This document shows, in pieces, positions 7,035 through 15,619 of a stretch of DNA of 32,966 nucleotides (positions are counted from its first letter, which is position 1; each line of letters starts with the position of its first letter). This DNA comes from an uncultured Propionibacteriaceae bacterium (lineage in GTDB: Bacteria > Actinomycetota > Actinomycetes > Propionibacteriales > Propionibacteriaceae): the NCBI GenBank assembly GCA_936924635.1, contig CAKZHP010000141.1, forward strand, positions 1-32,966, written 5' to 3'. The notes below the pieces were generated by a model. The model did not search any database. It was not told where the DNA came from and saw nothing but the letters and a program-made list of their open reading frames with translations. A program made the position numbers and the translations under genes.

Positions 7035-7688
7035 CTACTCGGCCAGGACGACGATCAGCGTCCGAGGCCCGTGCACGCCCTCCACCCGGTCGAGCTCGAT
7101 GTCGCTGGTGGCGCTCGGGCCGCTGATCCAGGTCAGCGGACGGCGCTCGCCCACCACGGCCTGGCGCAGACGGGCCACCGCCTCGGGGACGTCGGAGACC
7201 ACCTGGTCGGCCCGCACGACGCAGACGTGCACGTCGGGCACCAGCGAGAGCGCCCGCCGGCCCTGGTCGGCGCCGTGGTCGAGCACCACGGTGCCGGTCT
7301 CGGCGATACCCACCGCCGCCGCCGTGACCACCGCTCCCACCGCGTCGAGCGCCTGATGATCGAGGGGCGGGTCGTCCCGCTCCACGCGCACCCCGGCCGC
7401 AGACACGGCCTCAGCCCAGGCACCGGGGACCCCGGCCGGCAGCACCGCGGACGGGATGTCTCGGCTCGTCAGTGCCTCGGCGATGGTCCTCGCGACCTGG
7501 TCTGCGGGCACCCGGACCACAGCGGCCCGGTAGTCCTCGACCCGCTCCAGGAAGTGGCTCAGGACATCGTCCATCGCCGTGGCGCGACCGTACTCCCAGG
7601 CGACGGCCTCGCCCTCGCCGGTGGCCTCGCGGGGGCCGTCCTTCAGCGCCGACCGTACGCGCCGCAGCACCTCGTCACGTGCGCTCAT
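7035..7688 (-). CDS. lutC: Lactate utilization protein LutC (LUD domain)
   Basis: A 217-residue LUD-domain (YkgG/DUF162) protein, the third subunit of the LutABC complex that oxidises L-lactate to pyruvate in the cytoplasm. The glycine-rich core VGAVVTAAAVGIAETGTVVL (about 118-137) and the DVHVCVV and TWISGPSATSDIEL segments are characteristic; the last (about 190-203) is the strongest family signature. The ATG at 7688 has GAGAGGGG upstream and overlaps the end of lutB by 14 bp, so translation is probably coupled. It is the last intact gene of lldP-lutA-lutB-lutC; a transporter remnant follows the stop. Confidence 0.93.
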   Translation of the reverse strand: MSARDEVLRRVRSALKDGPREATGEGEAVAWEYGRATAMDDVLSHFLERVEDYRAAVVRVPADQVARTIAEALTSRDIPSAVLPAGVPGAWAEAVSAAGVRVERDDPPLDHQALDAVGAVVTAAAVGIAETGTVVLDHGADQGRRALSLVPDVHVCVVRADQVVSDVPEAVARLRQAVVGERRPLTWISGPSATSDIELDRVEGVHGPRTLIVVLAE

Positions 7689-9291
7689 CGCCACCCCTCT
7701 CTGGTGCCTCGCTCTGCGCCGGGCGGTCCCCCGCCATCTCTGCCCGCGCCTCGGGGCTGGACTTGCCCGAGGCATCCCCGCGCTCGCTCGCCCACCAGTC
7801 GCGGAACGACTGGGCGGGTGGGGCCGGGAGGTCCCGCGACCTGGTCCACGCCGCCGCGGGCCCGGGCAGGGGGCCGATGCGGCGACCGCGCAGCACCCGG
7901 CCCGCCAGGTTCACGAGCTTCAGCGCCGCGGCCCAGCGCTTGGCGTCGCGGAACAGCCAGGCGACCACCTTCATCGAGGCGGCCTCGGACGTCGGCACCG
8001 GGTTGCTGTGCTCCTTCTTCTCGACCACCTCGTGCCGCATGTGGACGAGCAGCTTCGGGATGTCGATGCGCACCGGGCAGACCTCGTAGCAAGCGCCGCA
8101 GAGGCTGGAGGCGTACGGCAGCGACTGGTCGATCTCCGACCCCAGCCCGCGCAGCTGCGGGGTGAGGATGGCGCCGATCGGGCCGGGGTACACGGACCCG
8201 TACGCGTGACCGCCGACCCGCTCGTACACCGGGCAGATGTTGAGGCAGGCCGAGCACCGGATGCAGCGCAGCGCCTCACGGCCGACCTCGTCGGAGAGCA
8301 CGTTCGTGCGCCCGTTGTCGAGCAGGATCACGTGCACGTCCTGCGGGCCGTCGGCCTGGCTGGCGCCGGTCCACATCGAGGTGTACGGGTTCATGCGCTC
8401 CCCCGTACTGCTTCGCGGCAGCAGCTGGAGGAAGACCTCGAGGTCCTCGAAGGTCGGCAGCACCTTCTCGATGCCGACGATGGAGATCAGCGTCTCGGGG
8501 AGCGTGAGGCACATGCGGCCGTTGCCCTCGGACTCCACCACCACCAGCGTCCCGGTCTCCGCGATGGCGAAGTTCGCGCCGGAGACCGCCACCTTGGTGG
8601 TGAGGAACTTGTTGCGCAGGTGGCGGCGGGCCGCGCCGGCCAGGTCCGCCGGCTCGTCGGTGAGGTCCTCGGGCGCGGGGGTGCCGTAGTTGCCCATCTC
8701 GGCCAGGAAGATCTCTCGCACCTCGGAGCGGTTGCGGTGGATCGCCGGCACCAGGATGTGGCTGGGGCGATCGTGCCCGAGCTGCACGATGAGCTCGGCC
8801 AGGTCGGTCTCCCAGGCCGCGATCCCCTCCTCCTCCAGCGCCTCGTTGAGGTCGATCTCCTGCGTGGCCATCGACTTCACCTTGACCACGTTCGGCTCGG
8901 GGTCGTCGGTGGCGGCGCGGATCAGCTCGGCCGCGATGCGGTTCGCCTCGTCGCCGTCACGTGCCCAGTGGACGTGACCGCCCGCCGCGGTGACGGCGGC
9001 CTCGAACTGCTCCAGGTAGGTGTCGAGGTTCGCCAGCGTGCGGTCCTTGATGGCGGCGCCGGCGACCCGCAGCCCCTCCCAGTCGGCGACCTCGCCCACC
9101 ACGCGGGCCCGCTTGCCGCGGATGGTGTGCGTGGCGTGGTGCAGGTTGCGCCGCAGCTGGGCGTTGCCCAACTGCTCCTTGGCGTTCTTCGGGAACGCCG
9201 GCATGCCCAGGAAGGTCCCCGTCGGCGGCGCGGGCGTGCGGCGAGGGGCCGGCGCCCGGGAGTCGGTGGTGTGCGACACGACGTCGGTCAT
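7675..9291 (-). CDS. lutB: Lactate utilization iron-sulfur protein LutB
   Basis: A 538-residue iron-sulfur subunit of L-lactate oxidation. The N-terminal LUD domain covers about 60-320, with the shared AIAETGTLVVVESEGNGR motif near 242-259. Two [4Fe-4S] motifs follow: C343-x2-C346-x2-C349-x3-C353-P, and C398-x2-C401-x3-C405-P. The fourth ligand of the second cluster, as in other ferredoxin-like pairs, may be supplied elsewhere. The tail after about 455 is charged, proline-rich and probably disordered, making the protein somewhat longer than B. subtilis LutB. The start overlaps the lutA stop in an ATGA, indicating translational coupling. Confidence 0.95.
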   Translation of the reverse strand: MTDVVSHTTDSRAPAPRRTPAPPTGTFLGMPAFPKNAKEQLGNAQLRRNLHHATHTIRGKRARVVGEVADWEGLRVAGAAIKDRTLANLDTYLEQFEAAVTAAGGHVHWARDGDEANRIAAELIRAATDDPEPNVVKVKSMATQEIDLNEALEEEGIAAWETDLAELIVQLGHDRPSHILVPAIHRNRSEVREIFLAEMGNYGTPAPEDLTDEPADLAGAARRHLRNKFLTTKVAVSGANFAIAETGTLVVVESEGNGRMCLTLPETLISIVGIEKVLPTFEDLEVFLQLLPRSSTGERMNPYTSMWTGASQADGPQDVHVILLDNGRTNVLSDEVGREALRCIRCSACLNICPVYERVGGHAYGSVYPGPIGAILTPQLRGLGSEIDQSLPYASSLCGACYEVCPVRIDIPKLLVHMRHEVVEKKEHSNPVPTSEAASMKVVAWLFRDAKRWAAALKLVNLAGRVLRGRRIGPLPGPAAAWTRSRDLPAPPAQSFRDWWASERGDASGKSSPEARAEMAGDRPAQSEAPERGGDERT

Positions 9292-10175
9292 GACGTCACC
9301 TCTCTCGCGGCGGTCTGCGACGGCGTACGGCCTGACGGGACGGACGGGTCGACCGTCTCGGTCTGGGCCAGGATCTCAGCCAGGTGGATCGGGGTGACAC
9401 CGGTGCGCATGCGCGACAGCACCCCGCCGATGTTCATCAGGCAGGAGTTGTCGCCTGCTACCACGTACTCGGCACGCGTGGAGAGGATGTTCGCCACCTT
9501 GTCGCCCGCCATCGCGGTGGAGACGTCGGAGTTCTTCATCGCGAACGTTCCCCCGAAGCCGCAGCACTCGCGCGCCCCGGGCAGCTCGGCGACCGTGATG
9601 CCCCTGACAGCGCGCAGCAGCTGCAGCGGCCGGTCACCCACCTTCGTGATGCGCAGCGAGTGGCAGGTCGGGTGATAGGTGACCGAGTGCGGGAAGTAGG
9701 CGCCCACGTCGGTCACCCCCAGCACGTCGACCAGCAGCTCGGGGAAGTCGTACGTCTTCGCCGCCACCGCCTCGGCCCGCTCAGCCAGGGCGTGGTCACC
9801 GGCCTCCCGCGCGACCATGGCGTGCTGCTCCCGGATCGAGCCGACGCACGACCCCGACGGCGACACGATGTAGTCGTAGGGCTCGAAGGTCTCCACGTAG
9901 TGCTTCACCGCGCCCAGCGCCTGGTCGTAGTAGCCCGTGTTGGTGAACACCTGACCGCAGCAGGTCTGGCTCTCGGGGAACTCGACGACGCACCCCAGCC
10001 GCTCCAGCACCGTCACCACGGCGCGCGGCGTACCGGGGTACATGGCGTCGTTGACGCAGGTCGCGAACAGTGCCACCCGGAGGCCCTGGACGGGGGTCTC
10101 CGCGGCCTTGGCCTCGCCCGGCTGCAGGGGCTGCTCCGGAGCGCCTGCGCGCGGCGGATGGAGTGGTGCTGTCAT
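9288..10175 (-). CDS. lutA: Lactate utilization oxidoreductase LutA (two CCG domains)
   Basis: A 295-residue Fe-S/heterodisulfide-reductase-like subunit (GlcF/HdrB relative). Two cysteine-rich CCG repeats are visible: C40, C72-C73-G, C110 in the first; C171, C204-C205-G, C245 in the second. Together with LutB and LutC it converts L-lactate to pyruvate. Two adjacent ATGs are possible. The second, at 10175, is preferred because it leaves 5 nt after GGAGG, whereas the first (10178) leaves only 2. It starts 25 bp after the lldP stop, so permease and oxidase are almost certainly one transcript. Confidence 0.94.
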   Translation of the reverse strand: MTAPLHPPRAGAPEQPLQPGEAKAAETPVQGLRVALFATCVNDAMYPGTPRAVVTVLERLGCVVEFPESQTCCGQVFTNTGYYDQALGAVKHYVETFEPYDYIVSPSGSCVGSIREQHAMVAREAGDHALAERAEAVAAKTYDFPELLVDVLGVTDVGAYFPHSVTYHPTCHSLRITKVGDRPLQLLRAVRGITVAELPGARECCGFGGTFAMKNSDVSTAMAGDKVANILSTRAEYVVAGDNSCLMNIGGVLSRMRTGVTPIHLAEILAQTETVDPSVPSGRTPSQTAAREVTS

Positions 10176-10200
10176 CATGACCTCCGATCGGGGTGGTACG

Positions 10201-11898
10201 TCAGGCCTTCGGCAGCATCCATGCAAGCACAGGCGTGGACTGCAGACCGACCAGTAGGCACATCAGGACGAGGAGACCGAGGCTCCACCAGATGACCCGG
10301 CGGAAGATCTCCGACTCCTTGCCGAGCAGGCCAACGGCGGTGGCCGCGATGGTGAGGTTCTGCGGGCTGATCATCTTGCCGACCACGCCGCCCGAGGTGT
10401 TCGCGGCCACCAGCAGCGTCGGGTCGATGCCCGCCTTCTGGGCCGCGGTCTGCTGGAGCGTGGCGAACAGGGCGTTGGCGCTGGTGTCCGAGCCGGTGAC
10501 GGCGGTGCCCAGCCAGCCCAGGAGGGGAGACAGGAACGCGAACGCGGCGCCGGTGCCGGCGATCCAGGTGCCGATCGTGATGGTCTGGCCCGACAGGTTC
10601 ATCACGTAGGCCAGCGACAGCACTGAGGCGACGGTGAGGATCGAGAACCGCATCTTGTAGGCGTTGCGACCGATGACCCGGGCCCACTCGGCCAGGCTCA
10701 CCCGGTAGACCAGCGCGACCACCAGGCCGCAGAGGAGCAGCAGGGTGCCCGGGCTGGACAGCCAGGAGAACGTATAGACCGTGGAGCTGTTCGGCGTGCC
10801 CGCGGAGGTCAGCACGCGCCCGTCGAGCCCCGGCCACTTGATCTTGAGGTCGGTGGCCGCGAGCCACTTCGTGATCGCCGGCACGAGCTTGGCCAGCGAG
10901 AACACGACGATCACCAGGACGTACGGGAACAGCGCCATCGCGATCCGGCCGCCGGTGAGAGCGGGGCGGGTGCTGGTGTCGGCCGTCCCCCGAGCGGCGG
11001 CAGCGGCCGGGTCGGTCGCCCCCAGCTCGCGCATCTCCTGCTCGTGCAGGTCGCGCAGGGTGGCGCGGGCCTCGTCACGGCCCTTGGGGCGCCAGAACCG
11101 CAGCATCACCACGACGGCGGCCAGGCCGCACAGCGAGGCCACGATGTCGGTGAGCTCCATCGACAGGTACGTGGCGCTCAGCCACTGGGAGATGCCGAAC
11201 ACGGCGCCGACCACCAGCGCGAGCGGCCACACCTGCTTGACGCCCCTGCGGCCGTCGGTGAGCCAGCAGATGAACAGGGGCACGAAGAAGGCGACGACGG
11301 GGGTCTGGTGACCCACGTAGGCACCGATCAGGTCAGCGTCGATGTGGGTGAGGCGACCGGCCGTGAGGATCGGGGTGCCGATGGCGCCGAAGGCCACGGG
11401 CGCGGTGTTGGCGAGCAGCACCACGGTGGCGGCACGGAGCGCGGAGAAGCCGCACGCCATCAGCATCACGCCGGTGATCGCGACCGGGGCACCGAAGCCG
11501 GCCAGCGCCTCCATCAGACCGCCGAAGCAGAAGGCGATCACGATGGCCTGCACGCGGGGGTCGTCGGAGATCAGGTCGAAGACCTGGCGGAGGTCCTCGA
11601 ACCGCCCGCTAGCCACGGTGATCTCGTAGAGCACGATGGCGTTGAAGACGATCCACATGATCGGGAACAGCCCGAAGACCGCTCCCTCTGCCGCCGAGTT
11701 CAGGGCCAGCAGGGCCGGCATCTTGTAGACCGCGATGGCCACCAGCAACGACACGGCGAGAGCGGTGAGGCCCGCGATGTAGGCCTTCCACTTGAGCACG
11801 CCGAGCGTGACGAAGATGGTGACCAGCGGCAGGCAAGCGACCAGGGCGGACAGGGCCAGCGAACCGAGGGGGTTCAGCAAGGGCTGGTAGGTGATCAT
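10201..11898 (-). CDS. lldP: L-lactate permease (LctP family)
   Basis: A 565-residue integral membrane protein with about a dozen hydrophobic helices, the usual length for LctP/LldP lactate:H+ symporters. Family motifs include FGGLMEALAGFGAPVAITGV (about 132-151), ANTAPVAFGAIGTPI, and near the C terminus GSDTSANALF, ANTSGGVVGKMISPQN. A hydrophilic cytoplasmic loop at about 275-320 is rich in Arg, Glu and Ala. The ATG at 11898 is chosen because GGAG lies 8 nt upstream; GTG codons a few triplets earlier are less well placed. It is the first gene of the lactate operon, under the LldR-type operator at 11947. Confidence 0.95.
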   Translation of the reverse strand: MITYQPLLNPLGSLALSALVACLPLVTIFVTLGVLKWKAYIAGLTALAVSLLVAIAVYKMPALLALNSAAEGAVFGLFPIMWIVFNAIVLYEITVASGRFEDLRQVFDLISDDPRVQAIVIAFCFGGLMEALAGFGAPVAITGVMLMACGFSALRAATVVLLANTAPVAFGAIGTPILTAGRLTHIDADLIGAYVGHQTPVVAFFVPLFICWLTDGRRGVKQVWPLALVVGAVFGISQWLSATYLSMELTDIVASLCGLAAVVVMLRFWRPKGRDEARATLRDLHEQEMRELGATDPAAAAARGTADTSTRPALTGGRIAMALFPYVLVIVVFSLAKLVPAITKWLAATDLKIKWPGLDGRVLTSAGTPNSSTVYTFSWLSSPGTLLLLCGLVVALVYRVSLAEWARVIGRNAYKMRFSILTVASVLSLAYVMNLSGQTITIGTWIAGTGAAFAFLSPLLGWLGTAVTGSDTSANALFATLQQTAAQKAGIDPTLLVAANTSGGVVGKMISPQNLTIAATAVGLLGKESEIFRRVIWWSLGLLVLMCLLVGLQSTPVLAWMLPKA

Positions 11899-11946
11899 CA
11901 GCACGACTCCGGGCTTGAGACGGTCCACGACTGGGCCGACCTATGA

Positions 11947-11959
11947 ATGGTCAGACCAT
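11947..11959. promoter_or_regulatory. LldR/FadR-type operator
   Basis: ATGGTC-A-GACCAT is a perfect 6-bp inverted repeat. Its core TGGTCAGACCA fits the TnGTnnnACnA operator known for GntR-family lactate regulators such as corynebacterial LldR. It sits at about +1 to +13 of the predicted lldP transcript, so binding would block the operon. The regulator gene is divergent and next door. Confidence 0.8.
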
Positions 11960-11967
11960 CGAGGCGG

Positions 11968-11997
11968 ACTGTAGAATGAGACCTCCGCACACGTCAA
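11968..11997 (-). promoter_or_regulatory. Probable lldP-lutABC promoter
   Basis: On the minus strand TTGACG (11992-11997) and TACAGT (11968-11973) are separated by 18 bp. The start point would be about 11960, at the edge of the operator. The -35 matches 5 of 6 consensus bases; the -10 matches 4 of 6. Confidence 0.6.
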
Positions 11998-12063
11998 GAT
12001 CTATCCGCCACTATTCGATCTCGCCACCTCGCTGGTGGGTGCCCGAATCCCGGAGGTGAAGCA

Positions 12064-12855
12064 ATGACTGCACAGGAGCAGGTGACCACGGCGGAGTCCG
12101 GCGGCCCCGGTGACTCGGCTGTCGCCTCGCCCTGGCGGCCGGTGCAGCAGCCGCGGGCGTACGAGCTGGTGATCGATCGCATCGAGGAGCGGATCCTGAG
12201 CGGCGCGCTGCGCGTCGGTGACCGGCTGCCGGCCGAGCGTGAGCTCTCTCAGCTGCTGGGCGTGAGCCGGGCCGCTGTGCGGGAGGCGATCCGGTCGCTG
12301 GAGGCCCAGGGCGTGCTGGTGTCCTCGGTGGGAGCCGGGCGCGACGGCGGCACCACCGTGTCGGCACTGCCGAGCGAGGCACTGACCCGCTTCCTTCGAC
12401 TCCACGTCGCCCTCGCGAACTTCCCGATGCCTGACGTCGTCGACGCGCGCGTGATGCTGGAACGAGGCTCGGTGCGGATCGCCGCGGGCCACGGCGGCCA
12501 GGTGTCACTGTCTCCCATCCGCGCCCTCCTGGCACGGATGGACGAGCCGGGCATCAGCCGAGAGGAGTTCAACGACCTCGACTCGCAGTTCCACATCGCC
12601 CTCGCCGAGGCCGGCGGCAACCGGCTGGTAGCTGACATGACCGGCGCCATCCGCGCGTCGATGCGTCAGCCGATCCTCGCGTCGTTCCAGGTCACCGCCG
12701 ACTGGCCGACCCTAGCCCAGTCGCTGCGCGCAGCGCACTGGGCCATCTACGAGGCTGTCGTGGCAGGGGACGGCGGCCGGGCCGCCGACCTGGCCGAGGT
12801 TCACATCCGCGAGGCGTACGGAGCCCTGCTCTACACCCGCGACCAGGAGGCCTGA
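12064..12855 (+). CDS. lldR: GntR-family (FadR/FCD) lactate-responsive regulator
   Basis: A 263-residue transcription factor. The winged helix-turn-helix is at about 32-100 (ILSGALRVGDRLPAERELSQ, then LLGVSRAAVREAIRSLEAQG). The C-terminal FCD effector domain is at about 122-255. Its predicted metal/effector ligands are D173, H177, H225 and H247, matching the Asp-His-His-His set of FadR-subfamily sensors. The gene is divergent from lldP and has a near-perfect GGAGGTG Shine-Dalgarno. A TGGTnnnACCA operator lies between the two genes, so the probable role is lactate-relieved repression of lldP-lutABC. The name rests on context; other GntR/FCD proteins sense different organic acids. Confidence 0.88.
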   Translation: MTAQEQVTTAESGGPGDSAVASPWRPVQQPRAYELVIDRIEERILSGALRVGDRLPAERELSQLLGVSRAAVREAIRSLEAQGVLVSSVGAGRDGGTTVSALPSEALTRFLRLHVALANFPMPDVVDARVMLERGSVRIAAGHGGQVSLSPIRALLARMDEPGISREEFNDLDSQFHIALAEAGGNRLVADMTGAIRASMRQPILASFQVTADWPTLAQSLRAAHWAIYEAVVAGDGGRAADLAEVHIREAYGALLYTRDQEA

Positions 12856-12874
12856 CCGCTTCCGGGGCGACACC

Positions 12875-13963
12875 TCAGCAGACGCGGACCGTCCAGCCGT
12901 TCGGGTCGGCCGCGCGGCCGTACTGGATGTCGAGCAGGTGGGAGCGCAGCACCATGGACCGGTCCCCCTCGGGGCGTGCCAGCACCAGGTCAGCCTGCCC
13001 GGCCTGCCGGAAGCTGCCGATCGGGGTGATGACGGCCGCCGTGCCGCAGGCGAACGCCTCCACGATCTCGCCGGACCCGATGCCGTCGGTGACCTCGGCC
13101 AGCGAGACCGGCCGGACCTCGGGCACCAGGTCGAACCACGGGGCCACCGCCAGGATCGAGCTGCGGGTGATGCCGTCGAGGATGGTGCCTGAGGTGGGCG
13201 GGGTCAGCAGACGGCCGTCGCGCGTGACCAGGAAGATGTTCATGCCGCCCAGCTCCTCGAGCCAGGAGTGGGTGGCGGCGTCGGTGAACAGCACCTGGGA
13301 GCACCCGTGGGCGTACGCCTCCTTCTGCGCGACCAGCGACGAGGCGTAGTTGCCGCCGCACTTGGCGGCGCCCGTGCCGCCGGCCCCGGCGCGGCTGAAC
13401 TCCGTGGTCACCCAGATGTCGACAGGCTTCACACCACCGGAGAAGTACGGCCCGACGGGGCCGGCGATGACGGCGTACTGGACCGTCTCCGCCGCGCGCA
13501 CGCCCAGGAAGTTCTCGTTGGCGAACATGAAGGGCCGGATGTACAGCGACTGCTCCCCCTCCGCCGACGGCACCCACCGCTGGTCGGCCTCGACCAGCGC
13601 CATGACCGACGCCAGGAAGTCCTCCTCCGGCAGCTCCGGCAGGCCCAGGCGGGCGGCGCTGGCGTTCAGCCGGCGCGCGTTCATCTCCGGCCGGAACAGC
13701 CACACCGAGCCGTCGTCGTGCCGGTAGGCCTTCAGACCCTCGAAGATCTCCTGGCCGTAGTGCAGCACCGCGCCGGCCGGGTCGAGCCGGAACGGCCCGT
13801 ACGGGACGACGCCCGCGTCACCCCACCCGGTGTCGCTGCGCCAGGTGGCGACGGCCATGTGGTCACCGAAGAAGCGGCCGAACCCGGGGTCGCCCAGCGC
13901 CGCGGTCAGCGACGCCTCGGACGCGGGACGGGGATGCGCGGAGACCGGGAACGCCAAGGACAT
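12875..13963 (-). CDS. ilvE: Branched-chain amino-acid aminotransferase IlvE
   Basis: A 362-residue class IV PLP aminotransferase (group II type, as in actinobacteria) that interconverts Leu, Ile and Val with their 2-oxo acids. The PLP lysine is K201 in GAAKCGGNYA. Other family motifs are YGQEIFEGLKAYR (69-81), SLYIRPFMFANENFLGV (139-155), WLEELGGMN (234-242) and EAFACGTAAVITPIG (302-316). The ATG at 13963 has no Shine-Dalgarno; instead a TAGTTT -10-like box ends 6 nt upstream, suggesting a leaderless mRNA. It is divergent from leuB and convergent with lldR, with 19 bp between stops. Confidence 0.95.
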   Translation of the reverse strand: MSLAFPVSAHPRPASEASLTAALGDPGFGRFFGDHMAVATWRSDTGWGDAGVVPYGPFRLDPAGAVLHYGQEIFEGLKAYRHDDGSVWLFRPEMNARRLNASAARLGLPELPEEDFLASVMALVEADQRWVPSAEGEQSLYIRPFMFANENFLGVRAAETVQYAVIAGPVGPYFSGGVKPVDIWVTTEFSRAGAGGTGAAKCGGNYASSLVAQKEAYAHGCSQVLFTDAATHSWLEELGGMNIFLVTRDGRLLTPPTSGTILDGITRSSILAVAPWFDLVPEVRPVSLAEVTDGIGSGEIVEAFACGTAAVITPIGSFRQAGQADLVLARPEGDRSMVLRSHLLDIQYGRAADPNGWTVRVC

Positions 13964-13969
13964 GGCCGC

Positions 13970-13975
13970 AAACTA
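13970..13975 (-). promoter_or_regulatory. Predicted leaderless -10 box of ilvE
   Basis: TAGTTT on the minus strand lies 6 nt before the ilvE ATG, the spacing expected if transcription starts at the start codon. No clear -35 is visible. Confidence 0.4.
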
Positions 13976-14087
13976 CCGCACGGTGATCGGCCGCACCGGT
14001 GGACGATCACCTCCTGGCCCCGTCCGCTCCCACACGCCGGCCGACCCGCCCGCCTGAGACCGCACGCCGGTCGGGCGGCGGCTTCGT

Positions 14088-14093
14088 TAGGCT
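14088..14093 (+). promoter_or_regulatory. Predicted leaderless -10 box of leuB
   Basis: TAGGCT (TAnnnT) lies 8 nt before the GTG start of leuB; there is no Shine-Dalgarno. The same hexamer sits 7 nt before the GTG start of hisF. Confidence 0.5.
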
Positions 14094-14101
14094 CGGTGCT
14101 C

Positions 14102-15154
14102 GTGACGAAGCAGACCATCGCGGTGATCGGCGGGGACGGGATCGGCCCGGAGGTGACGGCCGAGGCGCTGAAGGTGCTGACGGCGGTCGCCGGCGAGGAC
14201 ACGTTCGCGTTCGAGGAGTACGACCTGGGCGCCGAGCGCTGGCAGCGTACGGGTGAGGTGCTCACCGAAGCCGAGCTCGACCGGCTCGCGAAGGCCCACG
14301 CCATCATGCTCGGCGCCGTGGGTGCGGCCCCCGGGTCCCAGGCGATCCCGTCTGGGCTGCTGGAGCGCGGGCTGCTGCTGCGCATCCGGTTCGCGTTCGA
14401 CCACGCCGTCAACCTGCGCCCCTCGAAGCTGTATCCCGGCGTGCCCACTCCCCTGGCCCCGAGCGTGGTGGAGGGCAAGACCGTCGACTTCGTGGTGGTG
14501 CGCGAGGGCACCGAGGGCCTCTACTGCGGCAACGGAGGCGTGGTGCGCCAGGGCACCGGCAACGAGATCGCCACCGAGGTCAGCGTCAACACCGCCATGG
14601 GCGTGGAGCGGGTGGTGCGCGACGCGTACGCGCGGGCCATGAAGCGGCGCAAGAAGCTCACGCTGGTGCACAAGCACAACGTGCTGGTGAACGCCGGCGG
14701 GCTCTGGAACCGGATCTTCACCCAGGTCGGCCAGGAGTTCAGCGAGGTGACCACCGACTACCTGCACGTCGACGCCGCCACCATCGCGCTCTGCACGAAC
14801 CCGGACCGGTTCGACGTGATCGTCACCGACAACCTGTTCGGCGACATCCTCACCGACGAGGCCGCGGCGGTCACCGGCGGCATCGGCCTCGCGGCGAGCG
14901 CCAACATCAACGTGGACGGCACCTACCCCTCGATGTTCGAGCCGGTGCACGGGTCCGCCCCCGACATCGCCGGGCAGGGCATCGCCGACCCGCGGGCCGC
15001 GATCTTGTCGGCGGCGATGCTGCTGGAGCACCTGGGGCGTACGGACGAGGCGCAGCGCATCCAGTCCGCCGTCGAGGCCGACATCGCCGCCACCCTCGGG
15101 GAGAAGCGGCCCACGAGCGCCGTCGGCGACGCGATCGTCGCGGGTCTGGCATGA
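14102..15154 (+). CDS. leuB: 3-isopropylmalate dehydrogenase LeuB
   Basis: A 350-residue NAD-dependent beta-decarboxylating dehydrogenase. It oxidises 3-isopropylmalate to 2-oxoisocaproate in leucine synthesis and probably 3-methylmalate in the citramalate route. The GGDGIGPEV motif is at 10-18, the catalytic Tyr-Lys pair is Y141 and K191, and metal-binding aspartates are D224, D248 and D252 (DNLFGDILTDE). The C-terminal GSAPDIAGQG is typical. The start is a GTG preceded by TAGGCT at 8 nt and no ribosome-binding site, so a leaderless transcript is likely. The length is that of the compact actinobacterial form. The stop overlaps the next gene by ATGA. Confidence 0.94.
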   Translation: MTKQTIAVIGGDGIGPEVTAEALKVLTAVAGEDTFAFEEYDLGAERWQRTGEVLTEAELDRLAKAHAIMLGAVGAAPGSQAIPSGLLERGLLLRIRFAFDHAVNLRPSKLYPGVPTPLAPSVVEGKTVDFVVVREGTEGLYCGNGGVVRQGTGNEIATEVSVNTAMGVERVVRDAYARAMKRRKKLTLVHKHNVLVNAGGLWNRIFTQVGQEFSEVTTDYLHVDAATIALCTNPDRFDVIVTDNLFGDILTDEAAAVTGGIGLAASANINVDGTYPSMFEPVHGSAPDIAGQGIADPRAAILSAAMLLEHLGRTDEAQRIQSAVEADIAATLGEKRPTSAVGDAIVAGLA

Positions 15155-15573
15155 CCATCCCCCTCTCCCCCGCCGCCGGCGGGCCGCAGCGCGCCGAGGG
15201 TGCCACCGCGTACGAGCGGATGGGCGGTCACGAGACGTTCAAGCGCCTGGTCGACGAGTTCTACGCCGGCGTGGCGGACGACGAGCCGCTGCGCGCGATC
15301 TACCCCGAGGAGGACCTCGGCCCGGCCAACGACCGGCTCCGGATGTTCCTGGAGCAGTACTTCGGCGGCCCCAAGACGTACGGCGAGACGCGTGGCCATC
15401 CTCGGCTGCGGATGCGTCACGCCCCGTTCGCCGTGACGCCCGCGCAGCGCGACCGCTGGCTGCGGCACATGATGCACGCCGCCGACGTGGTCGCCCTGCC
15501 CGAGGCCGAGGACGCCGAGCTGCGCGGCTACCTGCGGTACGCCGCCGACTTCATGGTCAACGCGGCCGACTGA
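15151..15573 (+). CDS. glbO: Group II truncated haemoglobin (GlbO-like)
   Basis: A 140-residue haem protein. The proximal histidine is H90 (RLRMRHAPFAV), with Y38 (B10), Y51 (CD1) and W103 (G8). These four keep the same spacing as Y23, Y36, H75 and W88 of M. tuberculosis GlbO, each displaced by 15 residues through an N-terminal extension of low complexity. Such proteins bind O2 and are linked to redox protection or respiration. The ATG overlaps the leuB stop (ATGA), so translation is probably coupled to leuB. I know of no functional link between the two. Confidence 0.93.
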   Translation: MTIPLSPAAGGPQRAEGATAYERMGGHETFKRLVDEFYAGVADDEPLRAIYPEEDLGPANDRLRMFLEQYFGGPKTYGETRGHPRLRMRHAPFAVTPAQRDRWLRHMMHAADVVALPEAEDAELRGYLRYAADFMVNAAD

Positions 15574-15619
15574 CACGCCGGAGGAGCGCGCCGCTGGAGC
15601 CACGCGAGGCCCGCAAGCG

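Noticed and set aside
9540..9552. CGAACGTTC as a LexA site
   Set aside because: It lies inside lutA coding sequence and lacks the four-base spacer.
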